Below, piece after piece: positions 45,048 through 57,029 of a stretch of DNA of 64,000 nucleotides. The stretch is from assembly GCA_006176705.1 (NCBI GenBank), contig QRFJ01000370.1, forward strand, positions 248,001-312,000, in the 5' to 3' direction. Made by a program: the position numbers and the translations under genes. Numbering within the stretch: the first letter of the stretch is position 1; each line of letters starts with the position of its first letter. Below the pieces are notes generated by a model, which made no database searches, had not been told where the DNA came from, and was given only the letters and a program-made list of their open reading frames with translations. Source of the stretch: Cocos nucifera. Lineage: Eukaryota > Streptophyta > Magnoliopsida > Arecales > Arecaceae.

Positions 45048-47850
45048 AGACATTTATGGATGTGAATCCTTCAAGTTGTATTATATACACCTCTTCTTCT
45101 AGCTCTCTATTTAGAAAAGCTATCTTCACATCCATCTGCCAGATTTCATAGTCCAGATGGACAACTATTACAAGCATAATCTGAATGGATTTGAGCATTG
45201 CCATAGAGGAGAACATGTCATCATAGTGAATACCATAACATTGACGATAGCCCTTGGCAACCAGAAGGGCTTTATAAGTCTCCACCTTCCCATCTATGCC
45301 CCTCTTCCTTTTAAAAATCCACTTATATCCAATGGGCTTAACCCCTTCAAGTAGGTCTACTAATATCCACATATCATTGACCTTCATGGACTCTAGTTTA
45401 GATTTCATGGCCTTAAACCGTTTCTTGAAATTAGGTCTCTGCATAGCATCCATGTAGGTGATCAGATCCTTATCGTTCTCATCAAGTTTGATAGGATCAC
45501 CATCCCAAACCAAGAAACCATAGTATCTGTCCGACTGATGCGATATTCTATTGGATCATCTTAAAGGTGCAAGTACACTAGGCTCCAAGTTTAATCTAAT
45601 TAAATCTAATTTTCGTTCAACTAATTATGTTAGCTTTTCTACCTATTGAACTTTCTCAAGTTCAACCTTAAAGGCTATAGTTCTTTTATTAAGGAACTTT
45701 ATTTTTAAAAAGATTGCCTTAAGACTGACGAACATCTTTTGTTCATCAGCATGGTAGAAAAAATACCCTTTAGCTTCTTTTGGGTACCCTATGAAAATAT
45801 ACTTGTCAGACCTAGATCTAAGTTTATTTGTCATTAAACATTTAACGTAAGCTGGACAATCCTAGATCCAAAGATGTGAGAGTACTGGCTTATGCCCTAT
45901 CCATATCTCATATGGAGTTTTAACTATACATTTACTCGGAACCCAATTTAAAAGATAGCAAGCTAATTTGAGTGCATATCCCTAGAAGAAGAGCAGCAAA
46001 CTGGCAAAATCCATCATGGATCGAACCATATCTAGCAGAGTCTGATTTTTTCTTTCAGATGCACCATTATGTTGTGATGTCTCTAGAGGAGTCCATTAGG
46101 AGAGAATCTCATTTTCTCTTAGATATGTAAGAAACTTATCAAAAAGGTATTCGTCTCCTCAGTCAAATCAAAGAGTTTTAATAATCTTCTCAATTTATTT
46201 TTCTACCTCATTGTAGAATCTTTTGAATATTTTAAAAGAATCTGACTTGTGCTTCATCAAATAGATATACCTATACCTAGATAGGTCGTCTATAAAAGTA
46301 ATGAAGTAGAAATATCCACCTCTAGCACTTATGCTCATAGGTCCACATACATCAGCATGTACTAGACCTAAAAGCTCAATGACCCTCTTACCTTTTTCAG
46401 TAAAAGATGACTTAGCTATTTTTTCAAGAAGACAGATTTTGTAGGTTAGAAATAATTCATAATCACTGACTTCAAGGATTCTCTTTGGAGTCAACTTGTT
46501 TATTCTATTCTTATTAATGTGACCTAGCCTACAGTGCCAAAGATAGATATCAGACACATTATCTATTCTAGTGTGTTTGCCAATAGAGTAGACCATATTA
46601 ATAGGTTGTCATAAAAAATAGATCCCATTGTTCAAATATCTAAAAAAAATTGTAATACCATTCAAAATGACATCACAATAATTCTTCTTTATTGAAATTT
46701 CATAATTATTTTTGGCCAAAAGGCCTATAGAAATAATATTCAATATAAAGTAAGAACAGAAGTGACAATCACTAAGAACAATAATATGAGACTAGAATAC
46801 AAGTTTTATGATCTCTAATGCTAGACCTAAAACTGATCTTCCATCTCCAACATTTAGAAATCTTTCACCTTCTTCGAATCTTCTACTGATCTATAAAACC
46901 CTACAATGAATTGCAAATATGGTAAGAGCTTTTAGTATCCAATATCCAGTCAGTAATATTACAAATTGAGAAATTCCAAGAAGTTATCATATAAGTATCT
47001 TGCTAAGCAACTATTTGCTTATTTCTCAGTCTATTTGGCTCTAGGAAGGCAATATACTATGGACAGTTCCTCTTTCAGTGCCCCCACTTCTTACAATAGA
47101 AGCACTCTACTTGACCCTTTTCGAGCTTGGGTTTCTTGATCTGGTTCTGCATTGATGTCCCTGCATGATCCTGCACCTTCATAGTTTTCTTCTTTTTGTT
47201 CTTCTTTTCTTTCCCAAAGGATCGAGGACTAGAAGAAGACCCTCCTACTACATTCACCAACTTCTTGTGGAGTTGGTGATCCTTCTCAAAGTTCTAAAGC
47301 AACCCGTGATAGTTGACTTTAGGCTTTATCATTCAAAAATGAGTAAGAAAAGGAAGATAGGACTTGGGCAAAGCATTCAGAATAACATCTTTCTCTCGCT
47401 ACTCGAGCAAGAAAAAGCCGAGGGCTTAAGTGCTCAATGATCTCGATCATGTATAATACATAATCAGTGACTGACCCTCATCTAGGCATTGAAGATGGCA
47501 CAACTACTTTTATACCTCTCAATGTCGTCAAGTATGCTAAAAGACTCATTCAACACTTGAAGCATATCTTTTAGCTGAGTAGACTCAAAACCTATGACTG
47601 AACTCATCGCTTATGGTTGCCAGCATAATGCAACAGACCATGGTTTAGTCGTTGAGCCACTTATGGTAAGTGTCTTAGACCATCTCATGTACATTTGAAG
47701 CTGGCTCCTTGAGTGCCAGATTTATCAGAATGTATGAGATCCGTTCATGCTCCAGGATAATCTTCAACTTATGGTACCAGCTATCAAAGTTAGGTTCCAT
47801 TAACTTGTCATTGTCTAATAATGACCAGAGCGTAGGGTAGCGGCCATAAC
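45048..47850 (-). pseudogene. Truncated copia gag-pol (C4)
   Basis: Gag starts near 47850 and has NFDSWYHKLKIILEHERI in one frame. The zinc knuckle reads CFYCKKWGH-stop-KRNC (near 47090). The protease motif reads WILDTKSSYHIC, with Lys in place of Gly. Gag-pre-integrase and integrase (46596-45643) have YLWHCRLGHINKNRI and ADVCGPMSIS. The N-terminal part of reverse transcriptase (45513 to about 45050) has KPIGYKWIFKRKRG and WQMDVKIAFLN. Everything after the region equivalent to EGFTS is missing. There are many stops. Confidence 0.82.
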
Positions 47851-48988
47851 TGCACAAAGAAAAACCAAAAATTTAATTAGTAAATAATTTATTAAACCCA
47901 AAGATTTCAACTTTAATCAAAAGGTTCTCCTACTATTTTATTCAAATTGGTAGCCTATACCTTCAATTTGAGAAATTATCCTAATTTCTTAGTGGATACT
48001 AGAATCCACATAGACTGCTCACAAGTCCGACTTTGGTCGGTCAACCCATATACATCTATGGGTAGATTCATAACCAATTATTTCTCTAAATAACTTCTAG
48101 TAATTTAATTTTGCCCTAGAAGCCTAATCAATAGGCTTTGGCCTCCACTAAAAAGTTTCGGTTAGGTCCAACCATTAACATGACTATACTTGATCCATCT
48201 AACTTATGAATGATTAAGCCCAACTTTGATTGGTCAACCTAACCACCATTTAGAGAGACATGGCCAAGTTATTGTATTATGAATGACAATTCCAACAATC
48301 GATAAGCACCATGCCTTTGGGCCTCCAATGATTATCAAACTAATGGATCCATTATCACTCAACTTAATGGGAGGCTATAATCTAGTTATCATCATAACTA
48401 TTTTATTTTAAGAATCTAATAATTTTAGAGAATTTGGTTGACTCATTTTAGAGAAGAAAGAAGAAGATTAACTAGCTAATCAAGATCCTTCCATTGACTT
48501 CACAAAGTCAGATTAACGGAGATCAAAGATAAGCTGGTCTAGGGGCATCTAAATTAGTCACATTGAATTACCTAGCTAACATGGGTCAGCTCAAATTATC
48601 AAGTGATCTGATCAAAATATTATTTTACCAAGAAGATCAGATAAGTGAGATCGATGGAAGAGATATGCCATTAACTCATCAAAAACTGAATCAGTGCGAG
48701 TAGCTCCCAATTAAAGATCACCAATCATATACTGCTAGACTTACCTTAGACACCAACTGGTTATTTAGTTTTGATTGGATCCGCCTAATAGTTTGGGTTA
48801 AACTACCTAGGCAAGAATCAAGTCTATTTGGTTCTCGTTAAAGACATGGACTTGACCAACAACAACTATTACAATTGATCTATAGAGTCCTTAACCTAAT
48901 CTAAGATAATATTTGATTAGATTTAGTCAATTACTCTAATTAAGTCTATTCTTTAATCTAATCTTAGATCTAACCTAATTAATGAAGC
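47851..48988 (-). other. Leader fragment of C4
   Basis: This is untranslated DNA matching the C1 leader (21532-22670) with many substitutions. No gene is visible. Confidence 0.65.
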
Positions 48989-50146
48989 TATTGGTGCGAA
49001 ATTTGATCATCGTCGGAGAAGCGCTAGAGTCAGAGAAGATGAGGTCGCCGTCGGTGATCTGCAAGACAAGTCTCATCCAGAGCCTGGGGGGTGGCTCCGA
49101 CAAGATCCTCCAATGATCAAGTCAGCTCTTTCGGCCAATAGAAATGGAGTAGTCAATAGAGAAAGTTGCAAAGTATCAAAAAGGAGAAGATAGCTTGGGG
49201 AAAACGTATCTGGAGGATCCCTTTTATAGCCCAAAGCCTGTAACAAACTGATAGTGCTAGCCGCAACCGCTTGATAGTGGGGCGTTCGGAGCCATGTGGG
49301 GTTTGTTATGAAGAGTGGTGTCCATTGGTATGACGTGCTGATCTATTGGAGACCCAACAGCTGGAGTTCGAATGAGGTAATTACAGACGATCAAGAACTC
49401 TTGCGCGTTATTATTCTGAAGGAGTTCGGAGGCTCTTAAGATTGATTGAATTCTGGCTTTTATTTGCTATGTTGAAGGTGTACGCCATGATCCCTTTAGA
49501 TGGCTAGAAGAAATTCGGCTAGTAGAGAAGTCCAATAAGGGTTCGATCGACGAAGAAGCCCAGAAGATGTCCAACTAAAAGGAGTCTAGCTGTGAGGGGT
49601 CTGCCTGAGCTGAGTACTGACTAATGGCTGCAATAGGCAAGCACGATTGAAACACTGGTCTCTGTCATTCATTTGAGGTTTGGCCACTTTTGGTGTTGCT
49701 CATTGGTGAATAACAATAAAGTGCTAAAGTTCATCTGGGGATAGTTCGGAAGAAGCTCAATGGTTGGAGGAGTTTGGCTGAGATTCTACCAAACAAAGAG
49801 GAATCCAAGGAAGTTTGTCCAAGTGGGGCCACACAAGCAATCGAAAAGAGATCGACCGGATGAGATGCATAGGAGTCGGGGACTTGGTCGATTCTCTAGG
49901 GCAGAAGTATTGACTGTTCAAGCTTATTTGAAGAAGGAATCCGCAATGTCCTATCAAATCCAAAATCAAACTTTTCAGCCAATCGGATTATCTATCCACG
50001 GTGTTGGAGGTCGGCCATCTCAGAATGATTCAGAGTTCAAATACTCCTATGGGTTGAGGTTCAATTTTTATAGCTGCAACCGAACGAAACTGATTAAGAG
50101 TCGGAGTCTTAGCCAAACTTCGACAGGCATGAATTTATTCCCAACA
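48989..50146 (-). repeat. 3' LTR of G2 (1158 bp)
   Basis: In plus orientation it begins TATTGGTG (the expected terminal TG has become TA) and ends CCAACA. Its outer ends match the G1 LTR ends, and both contain the phrase for a TCCTCCAACGATCAAG-like region near the R/U5 side. The open frame at 49760-50191 runs out of the LTR and has no recognisable domain. Confidence 0.82.
49221..49230 (-). promoter_or_regulatory. TATA box in the G2 LTR
   Basis: Minus-strand GCTATAAAAG is at the place equivalent to the G1 TATA box, close to the U5 end. Confidence 0.6.
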
Positions 50147-50165
50147 CTAGTCTCCCTACTCTCGA
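50147..50165 (-). promoter_or_regulatory. Polypurine tract of G2
   Basis: Minus-strand GAGAGTAGGGAGACTAG lies next to the LTR. It matches the G1 tract with a few changes. Confidence 0.75.
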
Positions 50166-50825
50166 GTTTGATGTTTGAAGGATGGGAGTAAAATGGAGAC
50201 TGTCGAAGTTCTGCGGATTTTTCAACCCTATTGGATTTTCCACGTCTGGGTTGGATGAAAAATTTTGGCTTTTACCAGACTGGCATCAAAGCTTCAAAAA
50301 TGCATGGTGACCCGATCAGACATTTTTCAAATTTTTCGTTAGAAGTCTGCTCGAAGTACAATGCTATTAAGGATCTACCCATTGGAAGCTTTCTATCATG
50401 ATGAGTGGGACATGCATCAACCAGAGATTGGCTAGAGAAAATCTACAATCATAACTATCTTGGGACTTCAGGGGCTACTTAAACCTGCCTTCCTCCTCTG
50501 AGTCCTTACTTCTTCTAAAATCTTCATCTGCTTCCTCTGGTTCCCCTCTCCATTTCGAGTGAGGTTTCAAGCTTCTTCCTCTATTTTCCTTAGTTTTCGA
50601 TGCACCTTCCTTCGATTTTTGCTTCATTCATCATCTCCATGTTCTTCTCAATCAATTTAGGTCAGCTCTCTGACCCTTTTTCGAATTATCTTTACACTCT
50701 TTGCTTTCTTTCTCTTTGTGTTTTTGTTGAAGTTTAAACACCTTATTTTTTCTGATTTTTGAGATGATTCCTCGATTTTATCTTGATCCAAATATCTAGT
50801 GAGGAATCCTGATTGACTTGTTCTA
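50166..50825. other. Leader of the G2 antisense gene
   Basis: Pyrimidine-rich DNA without a recognisable domain. An ATG at 50763 opens a short frame that soon stops. It may contain the promoter and first exon or intron of the antisense gene. Confidence 0.4.
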
Positions 50826-53758
50826 GTAGCTCGGCCCCTCTAACTTTGGTGAACCCGCCTCTTGAGGAGGTCGAACCCTTGGGATCAGCCCATCCTTTTG
50901 TGCCTACAACCATTTCTTGTAGACTTTGACCTGATGACCTTTCCTTAGCTAGGATTCAGTTTGAGATTCCTCCTAAGTACGAGCTTGAACTCCCTGGGCC
51001 CGATGACCAAGCTTGCTCACCCCCTTTCGGTCGAATCTATGTGTATGTCGAAATCTTTCGGATCGGACTTAGATTATCTTTACCTCCTTTCATAGCTAAC
51101 CTATTTAGGTTTCTTAATATTTTTCTTATTGCCATGGTGCCGAACTCTTTTAGATTCATTATAGGATTTCTCTTTATGCACCATGGTGGGCATTTGACCT
51201 ACCATTTCCTTGTTCCATAATTTTTTTATCTTTAAACATCATCCACTGCCAAGGATTCGTGGTATGTCTCCATAGTTCAGTAGGAAGGGACTACTCAAAG
51301 ATGCTCCTTCCTCCATTCACGGCTGGAAGGAGTAATTCTTCTTCATTTTCCATCCATCCCTAGGGCTAGAGCTTCCTCTATGGGGAGAGGTAAGAGAATC
51401 GGTCCGTTAAGCTTTCAGACTAGAAAGCAAGGATCGGAGTTTAGCCGATAAGCTGAAGTCCTTTGACGCTCCACCAAACCCTAGACTTTTGGATGAGCAG
51501 ACCTTGTTCAATTTCGATCTCAGTCCTCTTAACTCAATAAGTAGTTCCTCATATTCAGCCAGCTGGGTGGTATTCATTTTTCTGATCTTCTAACTTTATC
51601 TTTGCAGAAATGACTCCAAAGGAATGGAACTGCTTGATGAAAGGAATCTCGATCCTTAAAAGGAAGGGCGGTTCTTCCAACAAACCATAGAAAAAGGCTC
51701 GGACTGGAGAGTTGAGCCAGACTGTGCCAATTCGATCTGTGCCAGCCCTTGAGCCCACTGTTATCGCACCGAGCCCGACTCTATCTGATGAAGCCACCCC
51801 TCCTGCTCCTATTCGATAAGAGGAAGTTGTGGAAAGGAAGAAGAAGAGGGTCATCGGCAAGAAGGTCGGACAGAAGGCCAAGGGCTCCGAAGGAGAGGAC
51901 CTTAGCCAAGAATAGGGTTCCTTGGATGACCGAGAGGTCGTCTAGTCACTGATGGAGGGGAGCATCCTTTCCCACATCGTAGAAAGGATGTGCCAGAAGG
52001 ACAACATCGAGAGGTTCGATGAGTCCTTTGCTGCCTTTCTGGAGGTAAGTGGCTTCTTCTAATTCTGGCTTCATGCTCTTCAGACTATAAAGTTGGGATC
52101 TTTTAGGATTCTGACTTGCTTTTTATTTTGCAGTTAGGATACTACCTTTTTGCCTACTTTGAGGTGGCAAACCAAAATTGGGTCGAAGCTTCTAGAGCCT
52201 AGGAGGAAGCCCACACAGAAGCTGAGAAGGCTCGGGTTGAGGCTGACGTTCTAAAAGTTGCCTTAGAGACCCATTTGTTTGAAGTAGAACACCTTCAAAA
52301 AGAGTTAAGAGAGGAGCACAGCGAGATGGCGAGACTGAGGGCTGAGCTAGCACTAGAGAAGAAGGAGAAAAGGAAGGCACAAGAGAAGGTTAACGCTGCC
52401 ATGGAGAGGGCCATGCAAGACTTCAAGTGCTCCAAGGATTTGGAGGATATCAAAATAGCCTTCGCCCGAGAAGCCTTCTTGGAAGGGTTCCAGGTCTGCT
52501 TGGGGTAGATCATCGAGAACTTCCCCGACATCAATTCGAACCTCCTCCTAAAAGAGCCAGAGAATAGAGCTGGCCCTTCACACACTAATGCCGAGGTTGC
52601 CCATGCCACCCATGCCATCGAAGCTGCCTCAGTAATTCCAGAATCTATAGGTGCAGCATTCGAGCCTACTCGTGAACCGGAGGCGGCCGAGAATGTTCTG
52701 ACCTCTCCAATGGGTGAGCCACCCGAAGTCTAGACCTTTGACATCTATGTACTTTTTTTTTTGATGTACTAAAAATATTTGAAGTAATGAAGCCAAATCT
52801 CTCTTTTTCTTTACACCCTACATTGCATGTGATTCAAAATGCCTCCGATAACTAGGGCCATGACCCCCATTCTTCGATTGACGCTGACCCCTTGCCTCAG
52901 GGAGTTTTGTTCAAGCCTTTGATAAGGGGTTTGAAGAAGGAAGTTCATCTTTTAAGAAAAAAGTTGAAGAAGATTGAGGCCAATCTTTAGTCCTCTCAAA
53001 AGAATGCTTCTGAGGTGATTAGAGAGATCACTCACCTCCATGACTTGCACATGAAGGATGCGGCGAGCTTCAGCATTCGAAGGGACAGCTTTGAGAAGGA
53101 GATCACCAAACTCAAGAGAAATGCCAGCGATAAATCTTGGGCACTGACAGCGAAGATCAGCTTTCTTGAAGCCGACCTGAAGAAGGCCAGGAGAAAAATC
53201 TATCTCCTAGAAGGGAGCTCATCGTGGTCCATCGATAAGGCCCGATATGATTGGGACTGGTCAAAAAGGTTCTCCCAGCTTTAGAAGCAGCTACAAGATA
53301 CTGAGGGCTGGTACAATAGCTACCGAATGACCTGGGTGGGGAAGATGTCCAAGCTTGAAGGCGAGCTCAAGGCTGCCAGAGATGAAGCAGTTTATCTTCA
53401 AAAGTGATTGCATAGTAGTCAGGAAGCCAGCGCGAGTGGTGAGTCGGAGGAGATCGCCTCCTTGAAGAGGACCATCGATGAGCTTTCAGAGGTGGTTGAG
53501 GCAGAGAAGGCCGAGGTTCAACAGCTGAAGCTTTAGCTCACCTGTGAACATCGGGCTATCAAGGATGCGGAGGCCAAGTCTAAAGTTTTTAGGAGACGGT
53601 GATGAGAGCTTGAGGGTAAGTTTTAGCTCGCTAATAGAATGTACGTAGATGGTCTCTACAAGAAGAAGAAGCTTGAGGAGGAGATCTTTAGGCTAAAGCA
53701 GGTCTTGGTGATGGCTGGGGTCGGCAGTCCAAAGTCTGAGGAGTCCGATCTACCTTAG
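50826..53758 (+). pseudogene. Antisense ORF of the Tat element: Transposase_28-type domain plus coiled coil (G2)
   Basis: The first block (50826-51280) has LARIQFEIPPKYELELPGP, RLSLPPFIANLFRFLNIFL, FRFIIGFLF and, after a frameshift, KDSWYVS. All correspond to the G1 domain. The next block (51640-52050) is Lys-rich with VVERKKKRVIGKKVGQK. A third (52275-52732) has FEVEHLQKELREEHSEMARL and IAFAREAFLEGFQV. The last (52915-53758) is a coiled coil with HDLHMKDAASFSIRRDSFEK, KSWALTAKISFLEADL and ARYDWDWSK, ending KSEESDLP-stop. Candidate introns separate the blocks. It is convergent with pol. The function is unknown. Confidence 0.8.
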
Positions 53759-54099
53759 AGCTTCGGCCTCTTCTCCTTCTTCTTTTTCTTCTTTTAGTGT
53801 AATCAGCCTTGTCGGCCTATATTTTTCTTGTAATGAACTTATTTTTGTAGTGAAATAGTACACTTCTCATTATTTTTGTTTTGCATGAATTTGAGGCTTA
53901 TTTGTGGTCTTACCTTCTTTACCTCATTTTTCTCTATGTTATCTTCTCATGAAATGCTTGTTATGGATGCCGAACTAGGACCTCTTCTGCAAACCAGGAT
54001 AGGATTCCGCCTTTCGTATTTGATGTAGTCAAGTTGTCGCAGAAAAAATGTGTAGGGATTCTCTATCAAGCTTCTTTCTTTTTCTCATTTTTGGTCAAC
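53759..54099. other. 3' flank of the antisense gene in G2
   Basis: A pyrimidine tract (53766-53796) matches the complement of the G1 purine tract. AT-rich untranslated DNA then runs to the minisatellite. Confidence 0.5.
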
Positions 54100-54735
54100 G
54101 AGGTTTTGAATTTCGCTCACGTTAGGATGAGGCTTTCCTTCTGTTCCTAACATGGCTTGTGGGGGCATGTTAAGGGTCATCGGTAGGGCATCTCCCCCAT
54201 CTCATTTTAGTTTAACGAGGCCTTTGACTTTGCTTATGTTACGATGAGGTTCTCCTTCAATTTCTATCGAACTGTAGAGGCACATTAGAGCCGTTGATAG
54301 GGCCTCTTCCCTCATCCCATCTTAATTTAATGAGGCCTTCAACTTTGGTCACATTGGGATGAGGTTCTTCTCCTATTCCTAACGAATTGTAAGGGCACAT
54401 TAGAGCTATTGGTAGGGTCTCTTCCCTCATCTCGTCTTAGTTCAATGAGGTCTTCGATCTTGCTCAAGTTAGGATGAGTTTCTCCTTCTATTTCTAACGA
54501 ACTGTAGGAGCATATTAGGACCGTTGGTAGGGCCTCTCCCCTCATCTCATCTTAGTTCAACGAGGCCTTCGATCTTACTCATGTTAGGATAAGGTTCTCC
54601 TCCTATTTCTAATGGACTGTAGAGACACATTAGGGCTATTGGTAGGACCTCTCTCCTCATCTCATCTTAGTTCAATGAGGCCTTCGATCTTGCTCATGTT
54701 AGGACGAGGTTCTCCTCCTATTCTTAACGAGCCAC
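54100..54735. repeat. Minisatellite in G2, unit 115 bp
   Basis: The phrase CGAACTGTAGAGGCACATT and close variants start at 54268, 54383, 54498 and 54613, at exactly 115-bp spacing. Degraded units flank them. Units contain AGGATGAGGTTCTCCTCCTA, the complement of the core phrase of the G1 array, so the arrays are homologous though their unit lengths differ. Confidence 0.88.
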
Positions 54736-57029
54736 TTTAGGTTGCTTCAGAGAGTTATTAGTCATTACATAATTTTTGCATTAAGAAGTAATGATGTTTA
54801 AATAGAAAAGTTTAATTGAAGGAAAGTCACTAGTAGTACATTCTTAAGTTTTCTAAATTCCAAGGCTGTAGTAGTGTCGCTCCTCTGAGTTTTCTCAAGC
54901 GATAAGTTTCAAACCGGATGACCTCTTCTACTTTATATGGACCTTCCTAATTTAGGGCTAGCTTTCCTTGATCTTAAGGCTGCAAAATGGATGCTCGTTG
55001 GAGCACCAAGTTTTCCACTCTGAATGCTTTGTTTTTTACTCTAGAGTTATAGTATCTGGCTACTCTTCATCTGTAGGCTGCCATCCGAACTTGAGCTTTT
55101 TCTCTTTTTTCCTCCAGTAGATTGAAGTTGATTCTTAGGTCCTGTGAGTTACGCTGCTTATTGAAGGCTATGATCCGTACTGACGGAAGTTTAAGCTCGA
55201 TTGGGATGATTGCCTCCATTCCAAAGGCTAGGGCAAACTATGTTTCTTCAGTCGATAGCCTTTGAGTAGTTTGGTACGCCCAGAGGATGTGGTAGAGTTC
55301 GTATGCCCAAGTCCCCCTCGCTCTTTTAAGCCTTGCTTTGATGTCCTGCAATAAAATTCTGTTGGTCACCTCTGCTTCACCATTTGCCTACGGATGGGCC
55401 ACTGATGTGAAGTGATGGGAGATATTTAGATCTTCACGAAACTCAGCGAACCTCATTCCAGCAAACTATTGTCCATTATCTGTTATAAGAGTTCGAGGCA
55501 GACCAAACTGATAGACGATTGACTTTCAAATGAAATTTTGTACCTTGGCCTCAGTAAATTTTGCTAATGGTTCGACCTCGATCCATTTGGTAAAGTAGTC
55601 GATCGCAATCAGGAGAAACTTTCATTGCCCAAATGCCATTAAAAAGGGGCCAAGTATATCCATTCCTCACTACGCGAATGGCAAGGGTGCACTTAGTGGA
55701 GTAAGCTCGGAGGCCAGCTATCTTCGTATGTTTGCATTTCTCTAATAGTGGTCACATTTTTTGACATACTCTGCAGAGTCGTGGTACAAGATCGATCAAT
55801 AGTACCCCTACCAAAGTAGTCTTTGTGATAGGGATCTGGCCCCTACATGACTTTCATAAATTCTCTCACGCACTTCCCATAATGCGAAGTCGACCTCTAA
55901 AAGTCGGAGACATCTTAAGAGCGGTAGAGAATACGACCTTTTATACAGCTTGCTTTTATACAGAACATACTGAAAAGCTTGATTTTTAAGTTTTCAGGCT
56001 TCTTTCTGATCATGAGGAAGAACTCCATCCTTGAGGTAGATAACTAATGGGTCAATCCAGCTTGACTCGTGCTCAACTTGCAGAACAGGCTACGACTCCT
56101 CCGAGCTTGGGCACTTTAGAATTTCAAAAAATACTTCTTTAGGTAGTTCGACTAGGGCTAAAGTGGCCAACTTAGAGAGAAGGTCGGCTCTTGTATTTTT
56201 CATCCTCGAAATCCACTGGATGCTAAAACTGTTGAAGGCCAAAGCTAAGTTTTTTACTTTCTCAGGATACTTCATCATGCTTTCCTCCTGGGCTTCATAG
56301 TTGCCGCTAACCTGTCCGACCACCAACTGGGAATCACTAAAAGTTTGGAGCTAGTCTGCCTCTAACTTTTTTGCTATTTTTAACCCAGCAATCAGAGCTT
56401 CATATTCGGCTCCATTATTAGTTGCAGAAAATTTGAAGCATAGTGCATATTCAGCGATGACTCCCTTGGGGTTAACTAAGACCAACCCTATGCCTGCTCT
56501 AGCAGCGTTGGATGAACCATCTACGTACAGAGCCCAAAAGCCTTTGAGAAGGTCGGCACTTTCTTCGGAGGGGCTCGACTGCAACCATGGAATGCTGGTT
56601 TCATACCATTTAGGCTTGACTTCATCTAGAATGATGCGTTCTACTACAAAATCTGCTAATATCTAAGCTTTGATCGATGGTCGGGATCGATAATTGATAT
56701 CAAACTCTATAAGCTTGATTGCCCATTTTGTAATTCTTCTGGAGGTATCCATTCGATGAAGGACTACTTTAATTGGTTGATCCGCAAGGACAGTTATGGT
56801 ATGCCCCTAAAGGTAAGGTCGGAGTCTTCTGATGGTAATTAGAAGAGAGTAAGTCAATTTTTTTAATATAGAGTACCTGGTCTCTACATCCCTCAGGATC
56901 CGACTTATGTAATAGATCGGCCGCTACACTTTTACTTCCTCCTTGACTAGGACTGCTACCAGGGTTGCCGGGGAGACTGTCAGATATAAGAATAATTCTT
57001 TCCTAGGCTCAGGCTTTGCCAGTAGTGGG
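54736..57029 (-). pseudogene. Gypsy pol 3' part: RNase H, second (archaeal-type) RNase H, integrase (G2)
   Basis: Reading from 57029 leftward, a standard gypsy RNase H comes first, with RPIYYISRILRDVETRY and RITKWAIKLIEFDINY. A second RNase H follows at about 56590-56090, with WALYVDGSSNAARAGIGLVL, ATNNGAEYEALIAGL and MKNTRADLLSKLATLA. Then comes integrase, with GMDILGPF, ITDNGQ and HPQANGEAEVTNR (the three acidic catalytic residues visible) and the C-terminal domain to about 54840. Two successive RNase H domains are characteristic of the Tat clade. Stops are common. Reverse transcriptase should continue beyond C3, outside the window. Confidence 0.87.

Larger units (their letters stand above)
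45048..48988 (-). mobile_element. Internal fragment of a C1-family copia element (C4)
   Basis: C4 aligns with the C1 interior from mid reverse transcriptase (45048) through gag and into the leader (48988). The 3' half of pol and the 3' LTR are absent at the left end. The right end is cut by the G2 LTR, so the 5' LTR should lie beyond G2 outside the window. It is more decayed than C2. Confidence 0.85.
48989..57029 (-). mobile_element. Tat-lineage Ty3/gypsy element G2, 3' part before the C3 insertion
   Basis: From left to right it has the 3' LTR (48989-50146), the complement of a polypurine tract, an antisense gene on the plus strand (about 50826-53758), a minisatellite, then minus-strand integrase and two RNase H domains up to 57029, where C3 interrupts it. 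The plan is the same as G1 in reverse orientation. The candidate target 5-mer is GAAGC at 48984-48988; its partner is outside. G2 lies in C4, so it is younger than C4. Confidence 0.88.

Noticed and set aside
49760..50191. 143-codon plus-strand frame at the G2 LTR edge
   Set aside because: It runs across the LTR boundary and polypurine tract and has no counterpart in G1.
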